Part shown: positions 37,306 to 45,675 of the stretch, piece by piece
Position numbering within the stretch: position 1 is the first letter of the stretch
How the letters are laid out: every line of letters begins with the position of its first letter
DNA from: Neoroseomonas alkaliterrae
GTDB lineage: Bacteria; Pseudomonadota; Alphaproteobacteria; Acetobacterales; Acetobacteraceae
Assembly: GCF_014199195.1 (NCBI RefSeq)
Contig: NZ_JACIJE010000002.1
Location: forward strand, 310,001 to 374,000
DNA: 64,000 nt
Direction: 5' to 3'
Position numbers and translations under genes: made by a program
The notes under the pieces: model-generated
What the model was told of the DNA's origin: nothing
The model's database searches: none
Seen by the model: only the letters and a program-made list of their open reading frames with translations

Positions 37306-38148
37306 TCAGACCGCGATGTTGTCGAGCAGCCGCACCGTGCCGAGGCGTGCGGCCGCGATCAGCCGCATCGGCCCCTGCTCGCGCCGCGCGGCGAGGGGCC
37401 GCATCGTCTCGGCCTCGACCAGCGCGAGGTAATCGGGCGCGAAGCCCGCGCCGCGCAGCCTCGCGAGCGCGCCCTCGAGCGTCGCCGCAACCGGCGCGCC
37501 GGCCCCGATCGCCGCCGCCGCCTCCGTCATCGCGCGGTGCAGCAGCGGTGCCGTCGCCCTTTCCTGCGGCGAGAGGAAGCGGTTGCGCGAGGACATGGCG
37601 AGCCCGTCGGCCTCGCGCACCGTCGGCACCGGCAGGATGCGGATGGGGATGTCGAGGTCGGCGGCCATGCGCGTGACCACCTGCAACTGCTGCCAGTCCT
37701 TCTCCCCGAAGGCGGCGAGCTCGGCCTGGGATTGCAGGAACAGCTTGCAGCACACGGTGGCGACGCCGCGGAAATGGCCGGGCCGCGCATCCCCCTCCCA
37801 TCCCGCCGAGGGGCCCGCCACCTCGATCACCGTGGCATTGCCCGGCGGATACATGACCTCGACCGGCGGCAGCCAGGCGAGGTCGCATCCCGCCGCGCGC
37901 AGTTTGGCGAGGTCGCCCTCCTCGTCGCGCGGATAGCGCGCGAGATCCTCGTTCGGCCCGAACTGGAGCGGGTTGACGAAGATCGAGGCGGCGACGGCAC
38001 CCGCCCCGGCGGCGCGCGCCGCGCCGATCAGGGCGAGGTGCCCTTCGTGCAGCGCGCCCATGGTCGGCACGACGGCGAGCCGCCGCCCGGCGGCGCGGAA
38101 GGCGGCCGTGGCGGCGCGGAGGGAGGGCAGGTCCCGGCAGATCTGCAT
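37306..38148 (-). CDS. panC: Pantothenate synthetase
   Basis: This 280-residue enzyme condenses pantoate with beta-alanine using ATP. It has the nucleotidyltransferase motifs PTMGALHEGHLALI (HxGH type) and AMSSRNRFLSP (the KMSKS equivalent), plus FVNPLQFGPNEDLARYPR. Length matches the family. It is the only pantothenate gene in the window, although the partial dehydrogenase at the left edge belongs to a distantly related reductase fold. It is divergent from the RlmI-like gene. Confidence 0.97.
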   Translation of the reverse strand: MQICRDLPSLRAATAAFRAAGRRLAVVPTMGALHEGHLALIGAARAAGAGAVAASIFVNPLQFGPNEDLARYPRDEEGDLAKLRAAGCDLAWLPPVEVMYPPGNATVIEVAGPSAGWEGDARPGHFRGVATVCCKLFLQSQAELAAFGEKDWQQLQVVTRMAADLDIPIRILPVPTVREADGLAMSSRNRFLSPQERATAPLLHRAMTEAAAAIGAGAPVAATLEGALARLRGAGFAPDYLALVEAETMRPLAARREQGPMRLIAAARLGTVRLLDNIAV

Positions 38149-38209
38149 GGAAGAACCCTACTGCGCATGCGTGGACGGAACACCCGCGCCCCGGCATGGT
38201 CCCCATGCC

Positions 38210-39427
38210 ATGACCGCATCGCAAGACCGTCCGCTGATCCGCCTTCTGCCCGGCCGCGACCGCCGCGTGAAGGCCGGGCACCCCTGGGCCTTCTCGAACG
38301 AGATCGCCATGACGCCCGCCGCGAGGGCGCTGCCGCCGGGCAGCGTGGTGCGCCTCGAGGGCGATGACGGCGTGCGGCACGGCGCCTGGCATTTCAACCC
38401 GCACAGCCTGATCGCGGCGCGGCGGCTCGATGCCGACCCGGCCGCCGCCTGCGATGCCGCCTGGTTCCGGGCGCGGCTGGCCGATGCGCTGGCGCTGCGC
38501 GAGCGCCTGTTCGGCGCGCCGCACTACCGCCTGGTCCATGCCGAGGCCGACGGCCTGCCCGGCCTGGTGGTGGACCGCTACGGCGACGTGCTGGCGGTGC
38601 AGGCGAACACCGCGGGGATGGAGGCCGCGACGCCGCACATCGTCGCGGCGCTGACGGCGCTGCTCGCCCCGCGCGGCATCGTCGCGCGCAACGATGCCGG
38701 CGTGCGCGCGCTGGAAGGCCTCGCGGAGGAGACGCGGCTGCTGCAGGGCGATGCCGCCGGCGCGGTGGTGGAGGAGAACGGGCTGCGCTTCCCCGTGGAC
38801 CTGCTGGGCGGGCAGAAGACCGGCTGGTTCTTCGACCAGCGCGAGCACCGCGCGCGCGTCGCGCGCCTCGCGGCGGGGGCGAGCGTGCTCGATGCCTTCT
38901 GCCACACGGGCGGCTTCGGCATCGGCTGCGCCGCGGCGGGTGCGGCGGAGGTGACGCTGCTCGACCGCAGCGAGCATGCGCTCGCGACGGCGCGGGAGGC
39001 GGCGGCGATGAACGGTGTCGCGGACCGCGTCACCGTGCTGCGCGCCGAGGCGATGGAGGCGCTGGAACGCCTGGGCGCGGAGGGCCGGCGCTTCGGCGTG
39101 GTGATCGCCGACCCGCCCGCCTTCGCCAAGACGCGCAAGGACCAGCCGGCGGCGCTGCGCGCCTACGGCAAGCTCGCCCGCATGGCCGCCACGCTGGTCG
39201 CGCGCGGCGGCTTCCTCTTCATCGCCTCCTGCTCGCACCATGTCGGCGCCGGCGATTTCGCCGATGCCGTCGCCTGGGGCGTGCAGCGCGCGTCGCGCCA
39301 GGGGCGCGGCGGGCAGGGGCGGGAGGCGCGCATCCTGCACATGGGCGGCGCGGGGCCGGACCATCCGCTGCACCCGATGCTGCCCGAGAGCCAGTATCTC
39401 AAGGGCATGCTGCTGCACCTGCCGTGA
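38210..39427 (+). CDS. Class I SAM-dependent rRNA methyltransferase (RlmI-like)
   Basis: This 405-residue protein has an N-terminal PUA-type RNA-binding domain (RLLPGRDRRVKAGHPWAFSN). A middle EEHD-like region contains VVDRYGDVLAVQ. The C-terminal SAM methyltransferase has VLDAFCHTGGFGIG, IADPPAFAKTRKDQPAALRA, and the catalytic-cysteine region FIASCSHHV. E. coli RlmI makes m5C in 23S rRNA; the target here is inferred from that family. It is divergent from panC and overlaps the DUF3293 gene by four bases (GTGA). Confidence 0.9.
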   Translation: MTASQDRPLIRLLPGRDRRVKAGHPWAFSNEIAMTPAARALPPGSVVRLEGDDGVRHGAWHFNPHSLIAARRLDADPAAACDAAWFRARLADALALRERLFGAPHYRLVHAEADGLPGLVVDRYGDVLAVQANTAGMEAATPHIVAALTALLAPRGIVARNDAGVRALEGLAEETRLLQGDAAGAVVEENGLRFPVDLLGGQKTGWFFDQREHRARVARLAAGASVLDAFCHTGGFGIGCAAAGAAEVTLLDRSEHALATAREAAAMNGVADRVTVLRAEAMEALERLGAEGRRFGVVIADPPAFAKTRKDQPAALRAYGKLARMAATLVARGGFLFIASCSHHVGAGDFADAVAWGVQRASRQGRGGQGREARILHMGGAGPDHPLHPMLPESQYLKGMLLHLP

Positions 39428-39948
39428 GCCGCAGGGCCACCATGGACGCCGCGCCCGGCCCGCGCCTCGCCCGCGCCTGGCGCGCGACGCTGTTCGAGGC
39501 CGATGGCATCGCCGTGCCGATCGCGCCCGGCCCGCGCCTCGCCCGCGCCTGGCGCGCGACGCTGTTCGAGGCCGATGGCATCGCCGTGCCGATCGCGCCC
39601 GATCCGCGCCTCGCCGCGGCATGGCGCGCGCGCCACGCGGCGGTCGCCGCGCTGCTGGCCGGCCTGGGCGTGCGGCAGGCGGCCTTCACGGGCGCGTGGA
39701 ATCCCTTCAGCACGCGCCATCCGCCCGGCTGGAACCGCCGCCGTCTCGGGCGCCTGCGCGCGGTCGCGCGGCGGCTGCCGCAGCGCGAGGGGATGGGCCG
39801 CGCCTGCCGCCCGCGCCCCTGGGGCGAGGAACACCTGCTGATCGGCGCCCCGGCGGCGCGCTGCGCCGTGCTGGCGCGGCGCTTCCGGCAGGATGCCATC
39901 GTGGTGATCCGGCAGCGCGGCCCCTCGCGCCTCGTGCGGCTGCGCTGA
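39424..39948 (+). CDS. DUF3293 domain protein with duplicated N-terminal segment
   Basis: This 174-residue protein shows the DUF3293 core: FTGAWNPFSTRHPPGWNRRR, a terminal WGEEHLLIGAP, and FRQDAIVVI. The function is unknown. The N-terminus is unusual: a 24-residue segment that includes ARAWRATLFEADGIAVPIA occurs twice in a row, encoded by a perfect 72-bp direct repeat, before the normal start of the domain. The GTG start overlaps the preceding stop. An internal ATG at 39442 would shorten the leader but keep both copies. Confidence 0.8.
   Translation: MSRRATMDAAPGPRLARAWRATLFEADGIAVPIAPGPRLARAWRATLFEADGIAVPIAPDPRLAAAWRARHAAVAALLAGLGVRQAAFTGAWNPFSTRHPPGWNRRRLGRLRAVARRLPQREGMGRACRPRPWGEEHLLIGAPAARCAVLARRFRQDAIVVIRQRGPSRLVRLR
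39451..39600 (+). repeat. Perfect 72-bp in-frame tandem duplication
   Basis: Two identical 72-base units lie at 39451-39522 and 39523-39594, and the first bases of a third unit continue to 39600 before diverging. The unit length keeps the frame. The identity at synonymous positions indicates a recent event, or an assembly artefact. Confidence 0.9.
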
Positions 39949-39976
39949 TGCACGCGCCAGCGGATGCCGGGCGGCG

Positions 39977-41125
39977 ATGAGCGTCGTCGCCTTCCTCGTG
40001 GCGGTGTTCCTGGTGCGCGCCGCGCTCGGCGCCTTCTTCCAGGCGCCGGGGGCCTCCGGGCCGCTGCTCGTGCCGGCCTTCGGCATGGACTGGACGCAGT
40101 TCGGCACGCTGGTGGGGCTGTTCTGGCTGCCGGGCCTCGTGCTGGCCTTCCCGCTCGGCCTCGCGGCGCGGCGGCTCGGCGACCGGACGGGCGTGCTGCT
40201 CGGCCTCGGGCTGCTCGTCGCGGGCGGGCTCGTCTCGGCGGCGGGGACGCTGCTGCTGCTGCATGCGGGCCGGCTGCTGATGGGCACGGGCACGGTGCTC
40301 GTCATCCTGCTGCTGACCAAGATGATGCAGGACCGCTTCCAGGGGGCCGACCTGTTCCCGGCGATGTCGGTCTATGTGGTCGGATGGCCCATCGGCATCG
40401 CGGCGGCGCAGGCGATGCTGCCGGGGCTCGCGCTCTCGGCCGGGTGGCAGGCGCCCTTCCTGGTGGCCTCGGCGGCGGGGGTGGCGGCGCTGCTCGCGCT
40501 CGCCGCGGCCTCGCGCCCGGCGGCGCGGGCGTCGGCGCCGATGCCGGCGGGCGGGCGGCTCTCGCGCCGCGAATTCGGGCTGATGTGCCTCGCCGGCGCC
40601 TGCTGGGCGGCGATCAACGGCACCTACATGGTGCTTGTCACCTTCGCGCCGCTGCTGCTGGTCGAGCGCGGCCTCGGCGTGGCGGAGGCGGGGCACGCGG
40701 CCTCCCTGATGTCCTGGGTGAACCTGCTCGCGGTGCCGCTGGGCGCGGTGCTGGCGCGGCGCGCGCGCATGGTCTGGCCGATGGTGGCGGTGTGCATCCC
40801 GCTCGCCGCGGCGCTGGCGGTGGCGCTGACGCTGGCCGGAACGGCGTGGTCGGCGGCGATCCTGGCCGCGCATGGCGTGCTCTACGCGCTGCCCATCACC
40901 GTCTTCGCCGCCCTGCCGGCCATGGCGGTGCCGCCGGAGCGCCGCGCGCAGGGGCTCGGCGTCTATTTCGTCTGGTTCTATGCCGGCTGCACGGGCTTCC
41001 CGCCGCTGGCGGGCCGGCTCGCGGATGCCACTGGCGGGGCGGCGGCGCCGGTGCTGCTGGCGGCGGGGCTGCTGGTGGTGGCGCTGGCGCTGTTCCTGGC
41101 GTTCCGCCGGGTGGTGAGGCGCTGA
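39977..41125 (+). CDS. MFS transporter
   Basis: This 382-residue inner-membrane protein has about 12 predicted membrane segments and the MFS loop motif LAARRLGDRTGVLLGLG between segments 2 and 3. It looks like the CynX/NimT-type or general metabolite/H+ group. It has the usual two-half layout, with a charged loop around residue 190. The substrate is unknown. It starts 28 bp after the DUF3293 stop. The ATG is the natural start because the first membrane segment follows directly. Confidence 0.9.
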   Translation: MSVVAFLVAVFLVRAALGAFFQAPGASGPLLVPAFGMDWTQFGTLVGLFWLPGLVLAFPLGLAARRLGDRTGVLLGLGLLVAGGLVSAAGTLLLLHAGRLLMGTGTVLVILLLTKMMQDRFQGADLFPAMSVYVVGWPIGIAAAQAMLPGLALSAGWQAPFLVASAAGVAALLALAAASRPAARASAPMPAGGRLSRREFGLMCLAGACWAAINGTYMVLVTFAPLLLVERGLGVAEAGHAASLMSWVNLLAVPLGAVLARRARMVWPMVAVCIPLAAALAVALTLAGTAWSAAILAAHGVLYALPITVFAALPAMAVPPERRAQGLGVYFVWFYAGCTGFPPLAGRLADATGGAAAPVLLAAGLLVVALALFLAFRRVVRR

Positions 41126-41185
41126 ATCGCTTCCTGGCGCAGCGCCGGGCGAAGCGCGATGATGGCCCGCAGGAGGACGCTGCGC

Positions 41186-41827
41186 ATGGCCAGATACACC
41201 CTCTACGGCATCGGCGATGGGCCGTTTCACAGCTTCGAGGATGTCGGCGCCTATTTCCGGTACAAGTTCCCGATCACGGTGCAGGTGCCAGAGGGCTACG
41301 AAGGCGCGGGCGCGAGCCACAAGACCGAGACGCTCTTCAAGGAAGCCTTCGAGGAGATCGCCGCCTGCGCGAAGCAGCCCGCCTGTGACCGTGCGTTCCG
41401 GGAGCTCGGCCTGCGGATGGGGCTCAAGGATGTTCTGGCGCGCTGGACGCTGCATCTGTTCGCCTTCGCACCCTATGGGGAGCAGGAGCGCTGGCCGCCC
41501 ACCGACGACGGCATCACCTTCGCCCAGGTCACGGTGGAGAAGCCGAATGCCAGCCCGCCTTATGCGGAGATCGGCATCCACATCTGCGCCATGCGCTCGG
41601 CCGGCTTCCTCGCGGCAACCCTGCTGCACGAGCTTGCGCACATCGCGGGCGCGCCGGGTGCCTCGGCGGCCGACTTCGCGGCCTCGGCAGCAGGCAAGTT
41701 GCCGCAATCCGAGTTCCGCCGCCTGCACGCGGCCGAGCGCGCCGTCTGGGCCTGCGGCCTGGTCGATCACTACAAGAAGCACGTCATCGGCGCGCTGGAG
41801 CGGATCGGCGGGCGGCGGCCGGTGTGA
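41186..41827 (+). CDS. Protein of unknown function with HExxH (HELAH) motif
   Basis: This 213-residue protein is not recognised. It has HELAH at 148-152 within ATLLHELAHIAGAPG, a zincin-like motif, and later acidic and His residues (AAERAVWACGLVDHYKKH) that could supply further ligands. There is no signal peptide and no membrane segment. The N-terminal half has YFRYKFPITVQVPEGYEG. AGGAGG nine bases ahead fixes the ATG at 41186. Its stop lies 9 bp from the convergent sirtuin stop. A metallopeptidase-like role is plausible but unproven. Confidence 0.75.
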   Translation: MARYTLYGIGDGPFHSFEDVGAYFRYKFPITVQVPEGYEGAGASHKTETLFKEAFEEIAACAKQPACDRAFRELGLRMGLKDVLARWTLHLFAFAPYGEQERWPPTDDGITFAQVTVEKPNASPPYAEIGIHICAMRSAGFLAATLLHELAHIAGAPGASAADFAASAAGKLPQSEFRRLHAAERAVWACGLVDHYKKHVIGALERIGGRRPV

Positions 41828-41836
41828 GGCCCGGCG

Positions 41837-42592
41837 TCAGTTGACGCCGACCGCCCCGCCCATCACCTCGCCGATGCCGTGGCGGATCACGAGGTCCGCG
41901 ATGTCGTCGAGCGGCGTGTCCTGGCGGTTGACGATGACGAGGCGCGCGCCGTTGCGCTTGGCGATCTCCGGGAAGCCCGCGGCCGGATAGACCACCAGCG
42001 AGGAGCCGAGGACGAGGAAGAGGTCAGCCGCCAGTGTCTCCTGCTGCGCGCGGGCCATCGCCTCCTCCGGCATCGCCTGGCCGAAGGAGATGGTCGCCGT
42101 CTTGACCAGCCCGCCGCAGGCCGCGCAGTCCGGCACGTCGCCCTCCCGCAGGAAGGCCTCGTGCAGCGCCGCGATCTCGTGGCGCGCGCCGCAGTCGAGG
42201 CAATGCGCGTAGGTCGAGTTGCCGTGCAGTTCGATCACCCTGTCCTCGGGGATGCCGGAGGCCTGGTGCAGCCCGTCAATGTTCTGGGTGATGACGCTGC
42301 TCGCCTTGCCCTGGCGCACCAGCAGCGCGACGGCGCGGTGGCCGCGGTTGGGCTGCGCGGCGCGCATCACGGGGTCGCTCTCGAAGCGGCGGCGCCAGGC
42401 CTCGCGCCGGGCCTCGGGCGAGGCGAGGAAATCCTGGAACAGGATCGGGCGCATCTGCGCCCAGGTGCCGTTCGGCCCGCGGAAATCGGGAATCCCGGAT
42501 TCCGTGCTGATGCCCGCACCGGTGAAGACGACCACGCGGCGCGCGGCGTGCAGCATCTCGCGCAGGGCGGCTGTGTCGCGGGCGGCGTCCAT
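41837..42592 (-). CDS. cobB: Sirtuin family NAD-dependent protein deacylase
   Basis: This 251-residue sirtuin has the NAD-binding [27 protein letters not shown], and the catalytic-His region [12 protein letters not shown] zinc site follows from CLDC and CAACGG, and [11 protein letters not shown] closes the fold. It removes acetyl or other acyl groups from lysines using NAD and is expected in the cytoplasm. The ATG at 42592 begins just before the first domain residues. The upstream open frame is low-complexity. It is convergent with the HExxH gene. Confidence 0.94.
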   Translation of the reverse strand: MDAARDTAALREMLHAARRVVVFTGAGISTESGIPDFRGPNGTWAQMRPILFQDFLASPEARREAWRRRFESDPVMRAAQPNRGHRAVALLVRQGKASSVITQNIDGLHQASGIPEDRVIELHGNSTYAHCLDCGARHEIAALHEAFLREGDVPDCAACGGLVKTATISFGQAMPEEAMARAQQETLAADLFLVLGSSLVVYPAAGFPEIAKRNGARLVIVNRQDTPLDDIADLVIRHGIGEVMGGAVGVN

Positions 42593-42696
42593 GGGGCGAA
42601 TCTGGCGCGCGCCGAGGCCCTTGTCGAGCAAGCGGCGCCTTCGGCCACCCATCCCGCCTCGGCCCAGCCGGCGGCCGAACCGGCGCGGCGCGGAGG

Positions 42697-43164
42697 CTAC
42701 AGCAATCGCGAGCCGCGCATGCGCAGCCACGCGAAATGGCTGCCATCGGCGCGCCAGGCGATCACCTCGTAGATCTCCGGCGGCTGCCCCGGAACCTCCA
42801 TCCCCGGCGTTCCCACCGGCATCGCGGGGACGGCGAGGCCGACCACGCCCGGCAACCGTGCATCGAGGGCGCGGCGGATGGCGAGCGCGGGCACATGCCC
42901 CTCGATCGCGAGCCAGCCCGCGATGCGCGCCGCATGGCAGGAGAGAAGGTCCGCCGGCGTGCCGAGCATCCGCCGGAACGGCGCGACCGAGGAGACCACC
43001 CGATCCGTGACCGCGAAACCCTCGCCGCGCAGATGCTCGACCCAGCCGCCGCAGCAGCCGCACTGCGGGTCGCGCCACACCTCCGCGCGCTCCCGCGCCT
43101 GGGCGAGCGCCGGCGCGGCGGCGAGGGAAAGTGCCGCGATCGCCAGGATCCGTCGTGGCATCAT
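42697..43164 (-). CDS. DUF411 domain protein, periplasmic metal-binding
   Basis: This 155-residue protein has a signal peptide ([17 protein letters not shown], cleavage near ALAQA) and the DUF411 core: [13 protein letters not shown] with a CxCC cysteine cluster at 35-38, later [20 protein letters not shown], and a C-terminal PGMEVPG segment. DUF411 proteins are found in copper resistance loci and are thought to bind copper in the periplasm. It is the third gene after copC and copD on the minus strand, 15 bp downstream of copD, and may share their copper-inducible transcript. Confidence 0.92.
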   Translation of the reverse strand: MMPRRILAIAALSLAAAPALAQARERAEVWRDPQCGCCGGWVEHLRGEGFAVTDRVVSSVAPFRRMLGTPADLLSCHAARIAGWLAIEGHVPALAIRRALDARLPGVVGLAVPAMPVGTPGMEVPGQPPEIYEVIAWRADGSHFAWLRMRGSRLL

Positions 43165-43179
43165 GGGGGCTTCCTCCCG

Positions 43180-44088
43180 TCAGCTCTGGACACGGTGCCC
43201 GTAATCGACCGGATGGACGGAGACCATCTCGGCCGCGGCGTAGAAGGCGAGAGCGACGACGATGATCTCGAGGCGGATCGCCGCCGCGAGCCGCATGCCC
43301 GCGCCGGGCTCGCCTCGCGCCAGCGCCGGCGTGTGGCGCAGCCGGTTCCCCAGCGCGAGGCCGAGGGCGGCCAGCACCGCCGCCACCTTCCAGGCCAGCG
43401 CCCAGCCGTGCCAGGCATCGAGGATGCGATCGAGGCGCACCGTCAGGTACCAGGTCAGCAGCAGGCCGGTGACGATCATCGCGAGCACGGCGATCGTGGC
43501 GGCGCGGCTCCAGGCCTCGATCAGCGCAGCGGCGCTCGCGCCGTCGCGCCGTCGCGCGACCCACAGCAGCGGCGGCAGGGAGCCGACCCAGAACGCCACC
43601 ACGGCGAGATGGAGCACGACGAGCCCCGCGATCTCCTGGCGCGGGCCGTAGAGCATGGAATGGCCCATGGCCGCGTAGGAGGCGAGGACGAGCAGCGCCC
43701 CGGCCGCCGCGATGGCGGGGCCGGCCCGCCATGCCGTGGCCGCCGCCGCCACCAGGAGCAGGCCGCCGGCGCGCAGCCAGAAGGCGTCGCCGATGCGGGA
43801 GCGCATCACCGCCGCCCAGACATCGGGGTCGGCGACGCTGGCGCCGGCCGTCAGGACCAGCACGCGCAACCCGAGCGCCAGCACGGAGAGCGCGAGCCCG
43901 GCCGCGATCGCAAGCAGCAGCGTCCGGCGCAGCCGCCCGGCTTCCTCACCCTCGAGCCGGTGGCCGAAGCCGATGGCGAACATCGCGAGGCCGGCCGCTC
44001 CGATGGTCGCGACGTAGTAGAGCGCCCGCACGACCACGGTCAGGCCGTCCAGGATCGAGGGATCGGGCTGCAGGTATTCCAGGATCAT
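43180..44088 (-). CDS. copD: Copper resistance D family membrane protein
   Basis: This 302-residue inner-membrane protein has about eight predicted membrane segments. The CopD domain includes YAAMGHSMLYG and AVVAFWVGSLPPLLWVARR near the middle, with conserved His and Trp, and IVTGLLLTWYLT after it. CopD works with CopC in periplasmic copper handling or copper uptake. The start overlaps the copC stop by four bases. The open frame upstream runs through copC in another frame and is rejected. Confidence 0.93.
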   Translation of the reverse strand: MILEYLQPDPSILDGLTVVVRALYYVATIGAAGLAMFAIGFGHRLEGEEAGRLRRTLLLAIAAGLALSVLALGLRVLVLTAGASVADPDVWAAVMRSRIGDAFWLRAGGLLLVAAAATAWRAGPAIAAAGALLVLASYAAMGHSMLYGPRQEIAGLVVLHLAVVAFWVGSLPPLLWVARRRDGASAAALIEAWSRAATIAVLAMIVTGLLLTWYLTVRLDRILDAWHGWALAWKVAAVLAALGLALGNRLRHTPALARGEPGAGMRLAAAIRLEIIVVALAFYAAAEMVSVHPVDYGHRVQS

Positions 44089-44537
44089 GGGCTGCGGGAC
44101 GGCTCGATGCGGAAGGGGATGACGCCGCCGACCGGATGCCCGTCCTGCGAGATGATCCGCCACTCGGCGCGATACTCGCCCGGGGCGAGCGGCGGGAGCG
44201 CGATCGTCTCGGCGGTGGCGGCGCGGATGGCGCGGCGCGGCAGGGGGATTTCCTCCCCGCCCACGCGGCGCAGCCGCAGCGCGGTGAGCTGGACCCGCTC
44301 GTTGAAATGCAGCTCGATCCTCTCGGGCGGGGTGGTCAGGACCGCGCCGGCGGCAGGCACCGAGCGGCGCAGTTCCGAATGCGCGCCGGCCGGCCGCGGT
44401 GCGGCGAGCAGCGGCAGGAGAAGCAGGGCGCGGCGTCCCGTCGCGCGGGTGCTGCCCGGAGCGGCGGCTGCGCGCTGCGGCGAGGGTGCCGCTGCTCCGC
44501 ATCCCGCGGCCCCCTTCGGCGGCGAAGGCACTTGCAT
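44085..44537 (-). CDS. copC: CopC domain periplasmic copper-binding protein
   Basis: This 150-residue protein has a long Arg- and Ala-rich leader. A hydrophobic segment (RRALLLLPLLAAPRP) ends before HSEL at 53-56, the expected mature N-terminus with the first copper ligand His53. The CopC beta-sandwich follows (VLTTPPERIELHFNERV), ending with SQDGHPVGG, in which Asp132 and His134 complete the Cu(II) site. GGGAGG eight bases ahead of the ATG supports this start. It leads the copC-copD-DUF411 operon and is preceded by a CueR-like promoter. Confidence 0.93.
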   Translation of the reverse strand: MQVPSPPKGAAGCGAAAPSPQRAAAAPGSTRATGRRALLLLPLLAAPRPAGAHSELRRSVPAAGAVLTTPPERIELHFNERVQLTALRLRRVGGEEIPLPRRAIRAATAETIALPPLAPGEYRAEWRIISQDGHPVGGVIPFRIEPSRSP

Positions 44538-44566
44538 CCATCCGGCCTCCCGTCGCCGGCAAGCCG

Positions 44567-44597
44567 GATATCAGGTTTCCCACCGTGTGAAGGTCAA
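44567..44597 (-). promoter_or_regulatory. CueR/HmrR-type copper-responsive promoter candidate
   Basis: On the minus strand TTGACC (44597-44592) is followed by a 19-base spacer to GATATC (44572-44567). The spacer begins TTCACACGGTGGGAAACC, which overlaps the dyad CCTTCC-N7-GGAAGG recognised by copper-sensing MerR-family activators (5 of 6 and 4 of 6 bases). The long spacer is the diagnostic feature of this family. It lies 30 bp upstream of copC. No cueR gene is nearby. Confidence 0.65.
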
Positions 44598-44786
44598 GGC
44601 GCCCGCGCCGGAGAAAACCCGCGGCGAGCGCGTTCCGGCCGCGCCCGCCGCCGGGCGTGCGCGGCACGATGCCTCGGCGGCGTTGCCCGCCACGATGCGG
44701 CGACGCCGCAGGGCGGGCGCAGCAAGCACCGGCGCTGGCCACCTCCCGGCGGATGCCCGCGCGCGGAAGCCGATGACCGCGGCGCC

Positions 44787-45557
44787 TCAGCCCATGCGGG
44801 CGAGGATGAACAGCCGGCGGAACGGCAACAGCACCGCGCCGTCCGCCCGCGGCGGATAGGCCGCGCGCATCGCGGAGCGGTAGGCCGCGAGGAAGCCCTC
44901 CCGCAGCGTGCCCTCCAACGCGTCGAGGAAGGGGCGCAGGCTCGTCCCCATCGCCCATTGGACCACGGGATCCTCGCCGCGCAGGACATGGACGTATTCC
45001 GTGACCCAGAGGTCGAGCGCGGCGACGCGCGGGCGAAGCAGGTCGTAGTAGTCGCCGGGTTCGAGGATCGGCGGCGCGCTCGCCACGCGCGCGAGCGCAC
45101 CGGCCCAGGGGCCTTCGCGGGCGATGCGGTCCTGCTCGGCGCGCAGGGGGGCGGCGTGCATCGCCGGCATCTGCACCGCCAGCACGCCGCCGGGTGCCAG
45201 ATGCGTGAGCAGGCGCGGGAACAGCGCCGCATGGCCGCCGAGCCATTGCAGCGCGGCGTTGCTGAACAGCACGTCCACGGGCGCGTCCGGCGCCCAGGCC
45301 GCGATCTCGGCCTGCATGGTCGCGAAGCCGGTCGCGGCGGCCTTGGCGAGCATCGCCGCGCTGCCGTCCACGCCGGCGACCGCCGCGCCGGGGAAGCGCG
45401 CCGCGAGCAGCGGCAGCGCATTGCCCGCCCCGCAGCCGAGGTCCACCACGCGCCGCGCCGCGGGATGCGCGATGCGGCCGATGAGGTCGATGGCGGGACG
45501 CAGCCGCTCATCCTCGAAGCGCAGATACTGCGCCGCGTCCCAGCTGCTGCCGCTCAT
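44787..45557 (-). CDS. tam: Trans-aconitate 2-methyltransferase
   Basis: This 256-residue class I SAM methyltransferase begins SGSSWDAAQYLRFEDERLRP and has RVVDLGCGAGNALPLLAARF, VAGVDGSAAML, and FSNAALQWLGGH, which match Tam. LWVTEYVHVLRGEDPVVQW is another Tam hallmark. Tam methylates trans-aconitate, which would otherwise inhibit aconitase. The ATG at 45557 is at the family start. The longer open frame upstream is Arg-rich and discarded. It stands alone, with a 249-bp gap to copC. Confidence 0.92.
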   Translation of the reverse strand: MSGSSWDAAQYLRFEDERLRPAIDLIGRIAHPAARRVVDLGCGAGNALPLLAARFPGAAVAGVDGSAAMLAKAAATGFATMQAEIAAWAPDAPVDVLFSNAALQWLGGHAALFPRLLTHLAPGGVLAVQMPAMHAAPLRAEQDRIAREGPWAGALARVASAPPILEPGDYYDLLRPRVAALDLWVTEYVHVLRGEDPVVQWAMGTSLRPFLDALEGTLREGFLAAYRSAMRAAYPPRADGAVLLPFRRLFILARMG

Positions 45558-45675
45558 GCCGCGATCCCCGCTGCCCCGAAGGCGGCCCGATGCGGCGCAC
45601 CGGGCCGGGAGCGCACGGCGCGACCGCGCCCGACCCGTCCGTGGCCGCCGACGCGCCAGTGCCCGGTGCCGGGGG

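Noticed and set aside
37031-39622. An 863-codon minus-strand frame with an apparent internal peptide repeat
   Set aside because: The repeat is just the reverse-strand reading of the 72-bp duplication in the DUF3293 gene. The frame is a shadow of panC and the RlmI-like gene.
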